Of a DNA stretch of 64,000 bases, positions 33,233 through 45,378 are shown one piece after another. The DNA is taken from assembly GCF_008831285.2 (NCBI RefSeq), contig NC_045147.1, positions 16,284,854 to 16,348,853 on the forward strand, read 5' to 3'. The notes under the pieces were generated by a model. That model was not told the origin of the DNA and ran no database searches. It worked only from the letters and a program-made list of their open reading frames with translations. The position numbers and the translations under genes were made by a program. Position 1 is the first letter of the stretch. The number at the start of each line of letters is the position of its first letter. This DNA comes from Nymphaea colorata. Its lineage: Eukaryota > Streptophyta > Magnoliopsida > Nymphaeales > Nymphaeaceae.

Positions 33233-34051
33233 TTATAGTATTTTTTTTTTTTTACAAAAATGAACTTAGGTAACTTAGGGTTTTGAACTTTTTGTTGTTA
33301 AAAGTTTCATACCCCTCGTCAAGACTGCATCCTCTATCCTCCTCATCGGCCCTCGGCTGCCTCTTTCGGTCTTCCCCATCACCGTTGCACAGCCATCGGT
33401 CATCCCCATCAGCCTTCGGTCCCTTTTTTTCAACGATTTTTTTTCTGCCCATTAGGGCTTCTTCCAAGCGCCCCTCTCCCTCGCTACCGCCTCTTCTAGA
33501 TACGGTTTCCAGGCTTTGTTTGATTTTGAGCTGATCCCTAACCCTAATATTAAACGTACGTCTGATTAAAGTATTAAAAGGAAAAAGTGATTTTAAGGGC
33601 TTTGTTTGTTTGCGTTGAGATTCTGTCGATTTAGGTCCACACGAAACTTATTTTTAAAGTTGGAAGAAAGGGAAAAAGGAAGGCCTAAAATGACATTTAC
33701 ATCTTTAATTTGGGCCGATTACGAGGCCGTGCGGCAATTTCATCAATTTACCGGCACGTGTCGGTCGGCACCAAATTGTCCCGGTCCGGGCAGGCAGCAT
33801 GATCGTTTGATAGAGGGGCTTAAGGCGCTGCCCGGGCTGCCCGCTGACCGCTCTCTATGCCTCCCCCTCTGCGGACTTCCCGTTGGGCCTTGGAGTGAGA
33901 AAAGTGGGAAAGGTCAAGTCTTTCGGTGAGTGTGAAGGACGGTCCAGATCAACGGCTGAGGATGCTCGGAAGCTCCCCACTCTCTGACGCTCAGTTAACG
34001 GCGGAGAGGAGGCAGATCTGTTAGGTTTCCGGCCCGCTCTTCCGCTTCCAG

Positions 34052-34685
34052 GTACTGTTCCTCGCCTTCTCTTCCCGGCATTTCTCAACGTCTGCGGAGG
34101 AATTCGAGGGACCTAGAAATCTCTCGTTTTCACCGGTTCTCCGAGAGAACTTCCCGGAAATTCCAGGATTCTGTCGAATTTTGGGATAAGGCTTCCCTTT
34201 TCTATCAGAAAATCAGGAATTCTGGTCTCTCGGGGAGTTGCTCCTGGCGGAGAACGGCAGATTCTTGAGTCTCAATGAGCTCCTCATGTTCCGAGAAAAT
34301 ATCCTGGAAATTCCGGGATTCTGTCGGATTATGACGGAAATTCTTGTCTTCTCCCAGAAAATCGGCGATTACGGGGGTTTTCTCCCGGCGGAGGGCAATA
34401 TCCCTCGGAGTCCCCCGGTACGTCAGGGTTTTCTGGGAACATTTCCCGGAATTTCCGGGTTTCCGTCGAATTTCGGGAGAAATTTTCTCTTTTCTCTTAG
34501 AAACCAGGGGCTTTCTTCTGGTGGAAGCAAGATCTGTTAAGTGTCTCGCCGGATTCCTCTGGTTTTCCAGTCGGTTGCTCTCTTGCTTCTCTTTTCCAGT
34601 AGAAAGGGACTCTCCCTCTCTCGCGTATCTATCTTAACTGTTTTTGCTTTGGCTGGTTTCCTCTTCACAAAGTCATACACACCAG
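34052..34685 (+). other. Probable leader (5'UTR) intron of the acidic-protein gene
   Basis: CAG then GTACTG at 34049-34057 is a good donor. A pyrimidine-rich stretch ending cacaccag at 34685 is a good acceptor, 15 nt before the start codon. The preceding sequence (about 33930-34051) has the composition of a plant 5'UTR. Inside lies a roughly 145-bp imperfect repeat in three copies (see findings). If the intron is not removed, several upstream ATGs would precede the coding start. Confidence 0.5.
34150..34540 (+). repeat. Three imperfect tandem copies of a roughly 145-bp unit
   Basis: The core ggaaattccRggattctgtc recurs at 34156, 34306 and (diverged, ggaatttccgggtttccgtc) 34448. Companion segments recur with the same spacing: cagaaaatc at 34206 and 34355 with a diverged third copy near 34497, and ctcctggcggag at about 34240, ctcccggcggag at about 34382 and ttctggtggaag at about 34516. 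Confidence 0.75.
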
Positions 34686-34700
34686 ATCCCCGAAGCAGAG

Positions 34701-36684
34701 ATGGCTGTGATTTCGGCGGGTGAGGAGGTTCGAGCTGCTAACCATGTACCCGCTGCCGGCCTGCTGGCTGGGCTCTGCTTCGCGGAGGCGTTGGAAACTT
34801 TAGCCGTCCTCAACTTCCTCCGTCTCTTCCTGAAGCAGGCGCTGCTCCAAGTAATACAGCCTTTTCCCCTCTCTTTTTCTTACTGTTTATTTCTCCTTCA
34901 AATCATCCTCTGTCGGTCGGAAAATTTTAGCACCAAAAAAAAAAAAAAACAAATATCTGTTTCTAGGTCGAATAGGTTGCTTCTTCGGTCCACGAAAACA
35001 TCTTGTTGATTGCTTTCTCTCCGCCTTACCTCCTGCCTCTTCAAGTCTTCTCTCGTTAGCTTTTCATTTTCCAACAGAGCATTTTTTCTTTTTTTAGTCT
35101 TCCATTTTTAACTTATTTCAGCCTTCCAGGATCTTTTGTTCTGAAGAGAAAGATAGATGTTATCCTAAAGTCTCTCTTGTTTGTTTGTTTTCTGATTATA
35201 ACCAGTCTGCACACCGTTGTCGTCTCGGTAGGCTTTGTCTTCTTCGTTCCATTTGGGGAGTGATGGACAAAGCGTGGGGAAAAAGGACATCGTCTTCTGG
35301 CGTAGAGGTGCCGGACAATGGGTTACCGTTATGTCGCTAAGTACTCGTCATTAAATGACGGAGGTACCCTTACGGAGAAGCATAGTTTAAACGGTCGGCT
35401 GGTAGCTACAGTTAGGGTACGAAAGTCTTTAAAATTGTAAGAGTAAAAGCTCCTCCCTCAAGACGGTGGTTGCACCTGAAAAAGAAAAAGGTGGATTGTG
35501 TGGTTCATGGGTAGGTGTCTTTCGACTTACAACCAGTTGTGAAATTTACCCATTTCTGTTTTTTGAACTGCGGTTATCTACTTAATCCAAGTTAGGTAGG
35601 GAAGAAATTTTGTCATTTGAAAAACTTTTCTCGCCACACGCTCTTTCCTGTGGTTATGTTATGCCGTTTCATTAGAAAGAAAACATTTTTTATTAATTGT
35701 TTAGAAGGACTAATATTGAGTATCCAAGACAACAGTAGAGATGTACTTGTCGACATATAAGGGGGCATCAATATGTCAAAAGTATGTCCAACAACTTTAG
35801 ATGGTATGGTGAATTGAACGTCGCCGTTATTTGGTTGTCTTCTGAACTATTTTTTGTTGACAATTGGCATAATCAGACCATCAAAGTGAAGGGATTCGTC
35901 GAAACCATAAGTAAATCATTTATTTCTTTCTATGTGGGCTTTGCTGTTTTCCTTGTTCTTATCGATTCTGAATTCACACTCAACTGCCATGCATTCTATT
36001 TTAACTCTCTTGAGTCTTGCAAACCCTATTAACAATTTCCGATTTTGTAACCTGTGAATTGTGATGCGTGCCATGGAGTTATGTGGAAATGATTTTAATA
36101 TGCTCTGGGACCCATACTGAGACAAAGTTAGGCCAACTTGCAGAGAATTGTTATCTTTGGGGATTGCAGAGCGAATAATGCTACTGTTTTGAACAATGTT
36201 GTAAATGTCGGATTCGAAACCTGTAAAAGATCCTTTCTATTCAATGAGTTTCGGCCGCGGCTTCAAATTCCTTAAAACTCGATGTCCATCTTCGTAGCGC
36301 TTTGACTGCGGCGACAGACATCTGCTTTAGCAGGTCGGTCTGTTGTCTATCTAAAATTTTGTTTTGGAATGTCTAATAAAACGACAAAAAAGAATCAATC
36401 CCAAATTGGCACTGGTTTGGGTCCATAGTTTGGCGGTTCAGGAGCCTAGATGTAAGGTAAAATCCGCTCCGGGTTGCATTTATTCTTGGAACAAGGTAAT
36501 ATTTCTAAATGCAATCAAACATGGTAAATGTTCGCCTTTAATCCTCCAAAATCAGTTGAAAATTTTTCAACTATAAGGTTCTGCTCTCTCTATTTTTCAC
36601 TCTGTTTTTTCTGCTTTAGACAATATTCAAATGCTTTTCACGTTTCGACATATGTTGAGCTTTTACAGAGGGGTAGTCCTGACC

Positions 36685-36726
<42 letters not shown>

Positions 36727-37649
36727 AATGGAAGAGAGTGGAGAGAAAATAAGTATGAGATTAAGCCAATCGACATAAGTTCATCATCGTTCAATGATGA
36801 GATTGGGCCATGCAACCAGTTGAGGGAAAAGAAAAAATATATTAAGAGTGCAATTATACGTAGCCCCACCAAAATAAAAAAAATAAAAAAAAACTACGTC
36901 TAAAGTGTCTCCATACAGTAATGAATTTTTTTCTGCCTTTACAAAAAAAAAAACGTGCCCTTTCCCCTTTGGTTTGTAACATAATTCATCTTACTGGCTT
37001 TAATGCTGCTCCTGGTATAACTTCATACATCTTTCTTGATGTATGTGTCATATAGTCCTGCTGTAACCGGGAGTCGTGAATGATAGATAATAAACTACAT
37101 TGACCAAAACGCTATCAGGCCATGTTCCCTGATCTGACCTCTCATTTGAAAATTAGACCTTCGTCCCCCTCTTTCTTTTCCACAACCATTTGACTACCTA
37201 AAAATGATTCTCAGGGCAAGGAAACCATCAGGGGAGGACATCCAAGTGGATTTGAAGCAAAGCCAACTGATGCAGATGATGATGACGATGATGATGAAGA
37301 TGACGATGGAAATGACGACAATGATAATGACGACTATGGGGAAGAAGAATACTCGTCAGAAGATGGAGGGAGAGATGAGAACAAGGACAATGGCAAAAGA
37401 TCTGACAAGGTTCCCCATGAAAATTATGATGGTAGCGGTGATGGGCAAGGAGAAGAAAATGGTGAGGATGAAGAGGATGGCAACGATCAGGATGAAGACG
37501 ACGACGATGAGGAGGAGGAGGAGGATGACGAGGGAGAAGGTGGCAATGAGGATGACGATGAGGAAGAGGACGTCGAAGAAGACCAGGAGGATGAAGAGGA
37601 TGATGACGATGAGGAGGCTGTCCCGCCGCCAAAGAAAAGAAAGAAGTGA
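34701..37649 (+). CDS. Small protein with highly acidic C-terminal half and nuclear localisation signal, two exons
   Basis: Exons 34701-34850 and 37215-37649 join in phase 0 to give 194 aa. The first exon encodes MAVISAGEEVRAANHVPAAG and then a hydrophobic, leucine-rich helix (LLAGLCFAEALETLAVLNFL) ending LLQ. The second begins GKETIRGGHPSGFEAKPTDA and turns into a tract of Asp and Glu with some Gly and Asn. It ends in AVPPPKKRKK, a classical basic nuclear localisation signal. The layout resembles plant proteins loosely annotated as nucleolin-like or prothymosin-like; a chromatin or histone-buffering role is inference only. The 2.4-kb intron and the in-frame junction across a good acceptor (gattctcag) support the model. 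The antisense His/Pro-rich frame over exon 2 is a codon shadow. The start is the first ATG after the probable leader-intron acceptor. Confidence 0.75.
36690..36722. repeat. (CT)n microsatellite in the acidic-protein intron
   Basis: About 16 CT repeats. Confidence 0.9.
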
Positions 37650-40600
37650 GGCATTTGTTCTCGGTTTTGTCCCGAGATCAGATCAATGTTGAGCAGCCTC
37701 TGTTACGTTCCTTATTTTCTTGTGTTAGGGAAGACTCCCCTCTAGTAATGAAACATGATGCTGAATGACGCTGTAGGCCTCCTGTGAAATTTAATTTAAA
37801 AGTAAAATTGCTGGAGCAACCCTCTCGTGCACATTCGACGGCTTCGTCCGCGACTCCTACGATTGTGAAATTTACAAATTGCTGGAGCAATCCTCTCATG
37901 CACAATTGCACGAAAGGCCACATATATTTCATTTGTGAATGCCAGATATGAACAATAATTCTTTTACTGAAGCAAAACATAGATCATTTTGAAAACATAA
38001 TGCTAGATTGATCCGTAGAATTAGTAGAATTCACGTGAACACTTCTTTATGATTCTGCCGTTTAATTTTTCTCTTATCTCATTTGAATATTGACAAAGGT
38101 TGTCAACATAGTGAAAATGGTATCATTGTTTTCTAACATCTGAAGTGCTTTAAAAATTATGTGCATAAGAATTTTCACGGGACTACTCCGAGGACAGACT
38201 TTCCTTCTTACATACGACAAAATTTTCTAGCAAATCTGAATCTATTGGCTGTTTGGACATTTTAACGAACGTACTCTTGAAACAATTTGAGGATAAGCTT
38301 TGGTTGACTTGTGTGCAAGGTTTAGTTAATGATCCTTCTAATTCCGAATCCTGTAAATTCCAGACTACAACACCTAAGAATCGAGATACCATATGGACTT
38401 TCGCCAGATGTTGCAAACCATCTGCCCATCATAACTGAGCACTATCTTGCTCCTCAAGAAGACGATGTACATAAAAGCGAGCACTCAATTGAGATTTCAC
38501 GAGCAAATTTGGTATTCCAGCGGAGATGATAAGCTAGAAACTTCATCCATAATGGTGAGCGAGACGAAGCTAAAACTACTGTCTTCCGATGATAATTTGA
38601 AATTTTAACCCGTACGATAACATGAAACGTTAAAAACTTCCAACTTCCTCTAGCTGCTGAAGGGCTCCCACTCACGTAACATTCATAGGGGAATAGAAAT
38701 TTAAGCATCTCCAGTAATACAAAATTTCTCATTATCAATCTCAAGTATTCAATACAAATTGATGAAATAGCCAAGATTTGAATAAACACCAAACAAAGAC
38801 CAAACATATTTTTCTGAAAGATGGATCTCCTATTAGTAAAACATCATAAACAGGCTAGCGTTTCCATTTATCGGACATTTAAGAAAAAGAACAGCTACTT
38901 AACCAAACTAACTCAATTTAATAGACATAAAGAAGTACCATTGTCATGCAGGAAAATTGTTTCACTTTTTACATCTTCTGCTTTAGTAATCTGAGAAACA
39001 AAACCTCACATACGGGAAACTTTTACTCAAGTCCACTGCACGAAAAGATCAGACTACCAACACAAACGAATTTATTAATTACGTTAAGGATGCCCATGGA
39101 AACGAGAAATCACATGAGCGAGCCAAAAACACAGTTCATGAAGCTGACATTATTTACTCTAAATGCTTTCCTTCAGCAATGCTGCAAATGTAGAAAAAAG
39201 CACCATGGAAATAGACGCTAACAAGAGAAGCCAATGGACCAAGAGCCGAAGACTCAGATTACAGCAGCAGACATCAAAAGTGATGAAACCAACAGACTCG
39301 GTCAAAATTGCCCAACAGAATTCACATCATATGCTTTATCAATCCAAAGCATGAATTCACAACCTAATAAAGGAAAATCCCCACCATAAATTTGTCAGCT
39401 TGATTCTTTGCACTAACTCAATACTTGAAGACGTCGAAGCACTTGGTGAAACCCAAACAGTTAGCATGTCTTTAAGATGATAAAATATGCAAGGCATACG
39501 AGAGGCGGAGCCAGAAATATTTTTCCATGGGGTACTAAAATATTATTACAAAAGTAAGAGCTTGCTGTAGTCCATAAAAAAAAACCATAATTATTAACTA
39601 AATGATAGAGAACAAGACTACAAGAGATGGCAATATCAAGCAGGTTTGATCTAGTTGAGGGCAAGCTAGTTTTGGACTGCGCTCATTAGCTTGTTCCAGC
39701 ATAAGGTCGTTCACTATACACCCCTATCTTAGGAATTCATCCTCCAAAAGTTAACAGAATGAAGTATAGAAAAGACACTAGTCTTTCCTATGAGCAACTA
39801 AACATTAGTATCAAAACTTCAAAATTTCAACGCTGCTTTTACAGATAAACAAACAGATCAAGGCTGCATATAATATTTCTTAATTTTAGAGGGTTTTCTG
39901 CAAACTTTATGAACAAAAGGGGAAAAACTACTCTAGTACCCCAGCCAGCTTATTCTTAATTTAGGGATAAGAAGGCAAAATCACATGGCTGCATTTACTG
40001 ATTAAAAATTTAAAACCCCATGTACAATAAAGTACAATGAAGTGATAAACTGCAAATATGATCATCTCCCATATCTCCGATACAAAAGACACAAGCTAAC
40101 CCACTTTTCTGCAAAAGGTTTTTCACTCATAACACCCAAGAAAGAAAACAAGAACATAACATACTTAAATTATGGAAAACCGAAAGTTAGAAGGTTTGAT
40201 AATCTTTTTTTCTTTTCCTAAATCATAATTCAAGATTCTGTAAGATGTACCCAACAAAAATAACTATGAAAGAAATTGGTTATCTGAAAACTAAAGAAGT
40301 GAAAAAGAGAAACAAGAACAAGAAAACAACCACTGCCACAATACGGTGAGATGAAACTTTGCAAGAAAAGAAAAAAAATTTAAAAACTAAATAATGAATC
40401 AAATGAACCTGCACAGTGCACACACAAAAAAACACGACATACAACATAGCAATATGAAGTCGTTTATCTTATCTAGAACTAGAAGCCCAAATGGCCACAT
40501 ACCTAAACTACACAGCACAACAATTGAGCAAAGCAAATCCCTAAATGCTACACACCACACAACAAATCCCTAGATGCCACAGCAATTGAGCAAGTCCCTA

Positions 40601-40662
40601 ATTCTTAAATCAAAAGCAGGAAAAAAAAAAGACAATCAAAGAAGAGAGACTCAGTGACTCAC

Positions 40663-41050
40663 CGCGTGGTTCAGTCACCGGTGAAGGCTTGGAGCAGCAG
40701 GTGGGGGGGTTACCACCTCCAGAGAAGCATCAGGCGTCAGCGGCGTCACCCACTGACAGGGCCACGGGTGACACTGTGACAGGCCTGAGGCTGAGGGAGG
40801 GAGAAAAAAGAGAGAGAGGCATCAGTCAAGAAAATGGGAATGAAAACGATGGGAAAAGTGGCATCGTTACAGAGAGGGAGGGAGAAACTTAGAAAGGGTC
40901 ACCCACCTATGCAGTGCTGAATCTGCTGATACTGTTTTCTGACCTGAGGAGGTGGTCGTCTGACGCCAGCAGAAGGTGACTGTGACCGGAACCGGCGAGC
41001 CGGCGAGGACACCAAAGAGGCGAGGGTTTCCAGCCTTTCTAGTTTTCACA
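40663..41050 (-). other. Orphan GC-rich island, possible first exon of a minus-strand transcript
   Basis: This block is clearly richer in G and C than the AT-rich DNA on both sides. Read on the minus strand it is CT-rich like a plant 5'UTR and ends with CCACGCG then gtgagtca, a good splice donor at 40662. No coding exon was recognised downstream on that strand. It could be the first exon of a non-coding RNA, a 3'UTR exon of the UBA2 gene, a gene remnant, or captured sequence in a transposon. Confidence 0.3.
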
Positions 41051-41205
41051 AATTGTTCTCAACACAAATTTTATTTTTGTTTTGCAGAGGAAGAGCGAAG
41101 AGCAAAAGAGGAGTTGCAGGGCAGCAACCCACGTCTCGTAGGGCAGTCCCATACAACTGGACCTGGATCCAACCCAGGTCCAGTGACTCTCTAGCCACTG
41201 AAGAA

Positions 41206-41246
41206 GGGGGGGGGGGGGGCTCCGTGGGGCATACACGTATGCCCCA
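41206..41246. repeat. G14 run followed by a 10-bp-arm hairpin
   Basis: Fourteen G in a row (41206-41219) precede tggggcatac-ac-gtatgcccca (41225-41246), a perfect inverted repeat with a 2-nt centre. A smaller hairpin, acctgg/ccaggt, lies just before it at 41161-41179. Confidence 0.8.
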
Positions 41247-44200
41247 AGGAGCCCACACGTGCCTCCGCTCCTGGCATACAAAGTTACAAACAGGCTATGC
41301 TCACTAGCTGCTCCTTCCATCTATAAATGACTTACAAAAACCGGAGATGTACACCCCCTCATTGTGTCTACTGACAATCTGAGATAATAAGGTTCTTCTG
41401 GAATAAGACTATTTTTCCATCATAAGGAAAGAAAATCATCCCTAGAATGGCACAGCATGATTCCCACAAATAACTTCTTGCATCTTTAACCCCCTACACA
41501 TTCATCGGATTCAAATTCACCTTTTCATTCTTGTGAAATCACTTTCTGAAACTGCAAAATCATGTAAGAACTGTCATGTTCCATGAGCAATTCCACTGTA
41601 AACAAAGGGAGTCCGACTCACAATCTCAGTTGTGAATTATCACTCTCACATGCATTGGGTTCTCATGAAAATCTGATCGCATCAATAGGCCCAGAAAACT
41701 AGACTTCCCTGCAGGCATTCAGTAAATCTGTAAATTAGCTCTCCCTGCTACACAGAACTGTTCATTTACAGTAAACATACACTCTCTTGAAGGCAGAGTC
41801 TCTCTGCTTGAAAGAAATTACTCATTCAGGTAATGAAAAGTGAAAACACATGGTGGGCTCATCTTCCCCTATAAGACGCTTTCAGTTACCCTAATACGGT
41901 TCCCCATCAACAGGTACGGAAGTACTTCCCAGAAGCACAGGCACGTAGTGAACTGCATACACGCCTGTAGATGAGTCCTGGAAGTTCCATTCATAACTAT
42001 TTTGGGACATCACAATCTAAGCTACTAGGGAAATGCATACGCTATTATCAGACAAAGGTAAGATTGTCATAAATATTCTTTTCCAATCAAACGTTTCAGA
42101 CATGTCCACACATTCTTGACATTCTCAAACTCAAAAATAAGAAAATAATTTACTCTAAAACTAAAAACATTTAATCAAGGGTCCACCAGAAAATATAAAG
42201 CCCAGAGACATCCATGCTGTAGTCAATTCATTTTGATCATTCTCTTCACAGTTTTGTCTTACAACTTTTACCCAAAATGTTGCAGATCAAGTGACAAGTA
42301 GAACACAGAGCAAACTCTAACAAACCTAGGCATAGAACTTATTACCTAGAAAGCTTATAAGTGCACCACCACAGCAGAGTTGGGTATGTATATGGTCTGA
42401 AGTTACATCTATAGATACATCATGAGCTAGGAGTTACATATTCTGGCAGACTAAGTGACAGTGGGGCGGAACAAATAACACATACAAATTAGCTAAATTT
42501 AGGACAATGACCATATATATATATAAAGACTATAGTCTTATTAAGACAAAAGCCAAGGTAACTAAAATTTCACCATTTAAACACACCAAGAAAATCCCAG
42601 AACTATATTTACTGTTCATATTGGATATTTCCATTCTTCTTAACAAGACAAAGTTACTAAAAGTCTAAAACACAAAAGCCAAAGCATAAAATAACAAGAA
42701 TCGTCTCTATATTATGTTAAAAATGCAAACTTTCAAATTTATCAGGTACAAATTGAATAAATTCGTAGAGAAACAAACATGGAACAAATTAATGTAGTTG
42801 TACAGAAAAAAAGTGACAATTTGGTCCTTATGCTGAACCTAACATCATTTAGCAGTCATTTGTTTCATACCCATGTAAGGTAGGAAACAAAAGCTATGTC
42901 CAAAAAAACAGGTTAGGCGCACATAGTATATGAAGAAAATGTGTATATTGCTCACAAAAAATACATTGCACCTCCCACTTAGAGAAGTTATTTGTCCATA
43001 GAGGTTCAGTTCACAGGAAAAAAAAAAGGTCATCTCACGTGAGAGGTGAAAAACAAACATTCCCTTTGAAGATCCAAGCCACAACGGAGATCAAAAGAGT
43101 ACACCCAATCTAGCTGGTTAAGTAACTAAAAATGGTTTTGTATAAATGCAAATCTAAAACAAGTTTCACATTAAATGACGAGGAATCAATGGGGAAAAAG
43201 AGGAGAAAATAATATTGAGTGCTCTATCATCAAAAGATGAGCTACCCACAATCACATCTGAAAGAATAGACTTCAACAAGTAATTCCAAACAAAAATGGG
43301 TGCTGGAAAGCTGAAAATAAAAATATTTTAACCAATAAAAGAATTCACAAGGGCTCATGCATGTGCAAGAGAGAGAGGGAGAACGCAGAATTCAAAAGTT
43401 TGGACAATAAAAATTCATCTGGTACAATACTGTGGCAAAACAAGAAAACTAATCCTCCAAACTCCACTTGGTAGTCAAAGATGATTTGGAAGGTACTGAA
43501 TACAGATGAAAAGAAGTACTCAATACAGATTAAAGAAATATGTGCTTGATTTGCAGGTTCACAACCAAACAAATCGAATGAACTGTCTTCAAGATTTAGA
43601 TCCTCAAAGAGCCTCAACATCACCTGACTCAAGCCTGCTACAAATCTGCACTGGAGCCCATGAAAATACAAAAGAGAAGAGAAGAAGATGAAGACCAAAA
43701 ATTATCCAACAAGAAACCTTTAAACCAGTAATGCTAATGGAATAAATGGAATCAAAGAAATAGTAACTTAAATGTGCACAAATGAAATTGAAATAAAGAA
43801 TCAACAAGAACTAAATCACTAAATCCAAAAAATATAGAAGTCAGTAAATATATATTTATGTGTGTATAAATAAATGCATACTGTTAGGTATGCTCAAAAT
43901 GCAAAATGTCTCTCATGTTTGAGTAAAAATTATGAATCATACTATGCAGAAAAGTGAGTTGCAAATGAAATGAACAGATAAACTAAAGAAAAACAAAGAA
44001 GGGTGACTAGGTATTCATATTCTTTATATATCTGCCACATAAAAATCTTACAAGGAAAAATTAGAAGACACCTTCCTTTTTGAATAATAAAATAGTCTTG
44101 ATCAATGTAAGTAGATGTGAGTATGGAAGGTACAACACATTAATTTCAAAGCGTGAGGACACAAGGTAGGGCCAGGTATGATACGTTCACAAGCATAGTA

Positions 44201-45371
44201 CTTAGTACATGTGCAGTAAGGGTGTGTGTGTGTTTGTAAACCAGCTACAAAGTTTCCTTTTCTGTCCAACTCAGAAGATTTCAGAAACCAAAAAAAAAAA
44301 AGGTACATGTGTGCACACAAATAGACATTAAAAAAATGACATTTAACTATATAGAAACCAGGTTCGTCGAAAAAAACTATAGTGAAACCAGTCCTGATTG
44401 GACCTATTTGAGCTTAGGTATGCTATACGTATTACATAGTATAAAAGCTATGCCTGTATGTACCCATGTCAACAAGGTATGCACCCAAAGTCACATCAAC
44501 ATTTGAAGGAAATAAGATCAAATAAAGGAAAAGAAAGTAAATTTGATTGTGACATTTAAAGTTATGCAGTATAAGGCATCAGCATCACAGTCTTAAGTGG
44601 AACTGTGGAATATGTTACTTGCATCACCAAAAGCCTGGGAAAATCCAGTTACGAGGAGACAAAGGCACGGTATGGAACAGTATTTTGGATGCATATAATT
44701 ATCCAAAAGGAGTTATCAATCAATTAGAATGAATGTTTGTATAACATTATACTTCTTAAACCATAAGAAATAAAACGAACTATCTCTGTGATCTTAGAGA
44801 AGACATGTTGAAGGGGTTGTTTCGAAGATGTCTTATGCATTATCACAAGCATTTTCGGCCATATTTTTATGAAGTTCTAAATTTTACACCAATATTTTGA
44901 AGCCGCGAGATCCAAGCATTTTTTGGAAGCTGGAAAAAAAATTCAATCATGTCTCAGATATTATGAATAACCTGAAATTTGAATGAACTACTAGTTCCAA
45001 ACAATATCTCCGAGTGAAATTAGTCCCTCTCCAAAGGACGTAGGGAACCAAGTACTGGAAGCAATAATGTGCACAACTAGCTTCCTCCTCTTTCCTTCAT
45101 GTCCAAATTCCAAATGGAAAATCCACGCAACTAATAGCAGAATCAATCAAGAATGGGGAACACGGAATGCAGCAACAAGCAGGAAAAGTCAAGAAAGGAG
45201 AAGAATGCATGCAACAAGTAGCACAAACCTCAATTAGAATTGATCCACACCAACAATAAGATGAACACCTAGCACAAACAATCAAGAAGCCTCATTTGTG
45301 CAGAAAACAAGAACAATAACTAGCACAAGCAAACAAAAGAAAACCAACCATATAGCTAAGAGAGTACCGGG

Positions 45372-45378
45372 ACGTACC
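45372..45378 (-). promoter_or_regulatory. Splice donor abutting the UBA2 stop codon
   Basis: On the minus strand the last codons read CTT TAG and are followed directly by GTACGT (45377-45372). The exon would end exactly at the stop, so the whole 3'UTR after it would be spliced. Arabidopsis UBA2 genes are known for alternatively spliced 3'UTR introns, which supports use of this site. The acceptor was not identified. Confidence 0.5.

Larger units (their letters stand above)
31590..33960. other. Intergenic region with repeat fragments
   Basis: No gene was recognised. It contains a piece starting gggagtgtttggtgg (about 32695) that looks like one end of a PIF/Harbinger-type element without its partner, an (ATT)n microsatellite at 32851-32880, and a GC-rich fragment full of cccgggc/gcccgg motifs at about 33030-33232. 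A CT-rich stretch with repeated catcggtc/ccttcggtcc motifs lies at 33300-33500. From about 33700 the sequence is GC-richer and leads into the promoter and leader of the acidic-protein gene. Confidence 0.4.
37650..45377. other. Long AT-rich region between the acidic-protein gene and UBA2
   Basis: No coding exon was recognised on either strand over 7.7 kb. The part near 45.4 kb may be a 3'UTR intron of the UBA2 gene, because a donor abuts its stop codon. A single end of the GGCGGAGCCAG hAT-like family lies at about 39505 (gaggcggagccagaaata). The GC-rich island at 40663-41050 is listed separately, followed by a G14 run and a hairpin at 41206-41246. The rest is featureless to my reading. Confidence 0.4.

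Noticed and set aside
33283-33534. Ser/Pro-rich 83-codon frame
   Set aside because: Low-complexity CT-rich repeat, no domain.
37228-37632. 134-codon His/Pro-rich frame on the minus strand
   Set aside because: It is the antisense shadow of the GAT/GAC/GAG codons of the acidic-protein exon.
40689-41307. Short plus-strand frames across the GC-rich island
   Set aside because: No family match; the minus strand reads more like untranslated leader, and the G14 run lies inside one frame.
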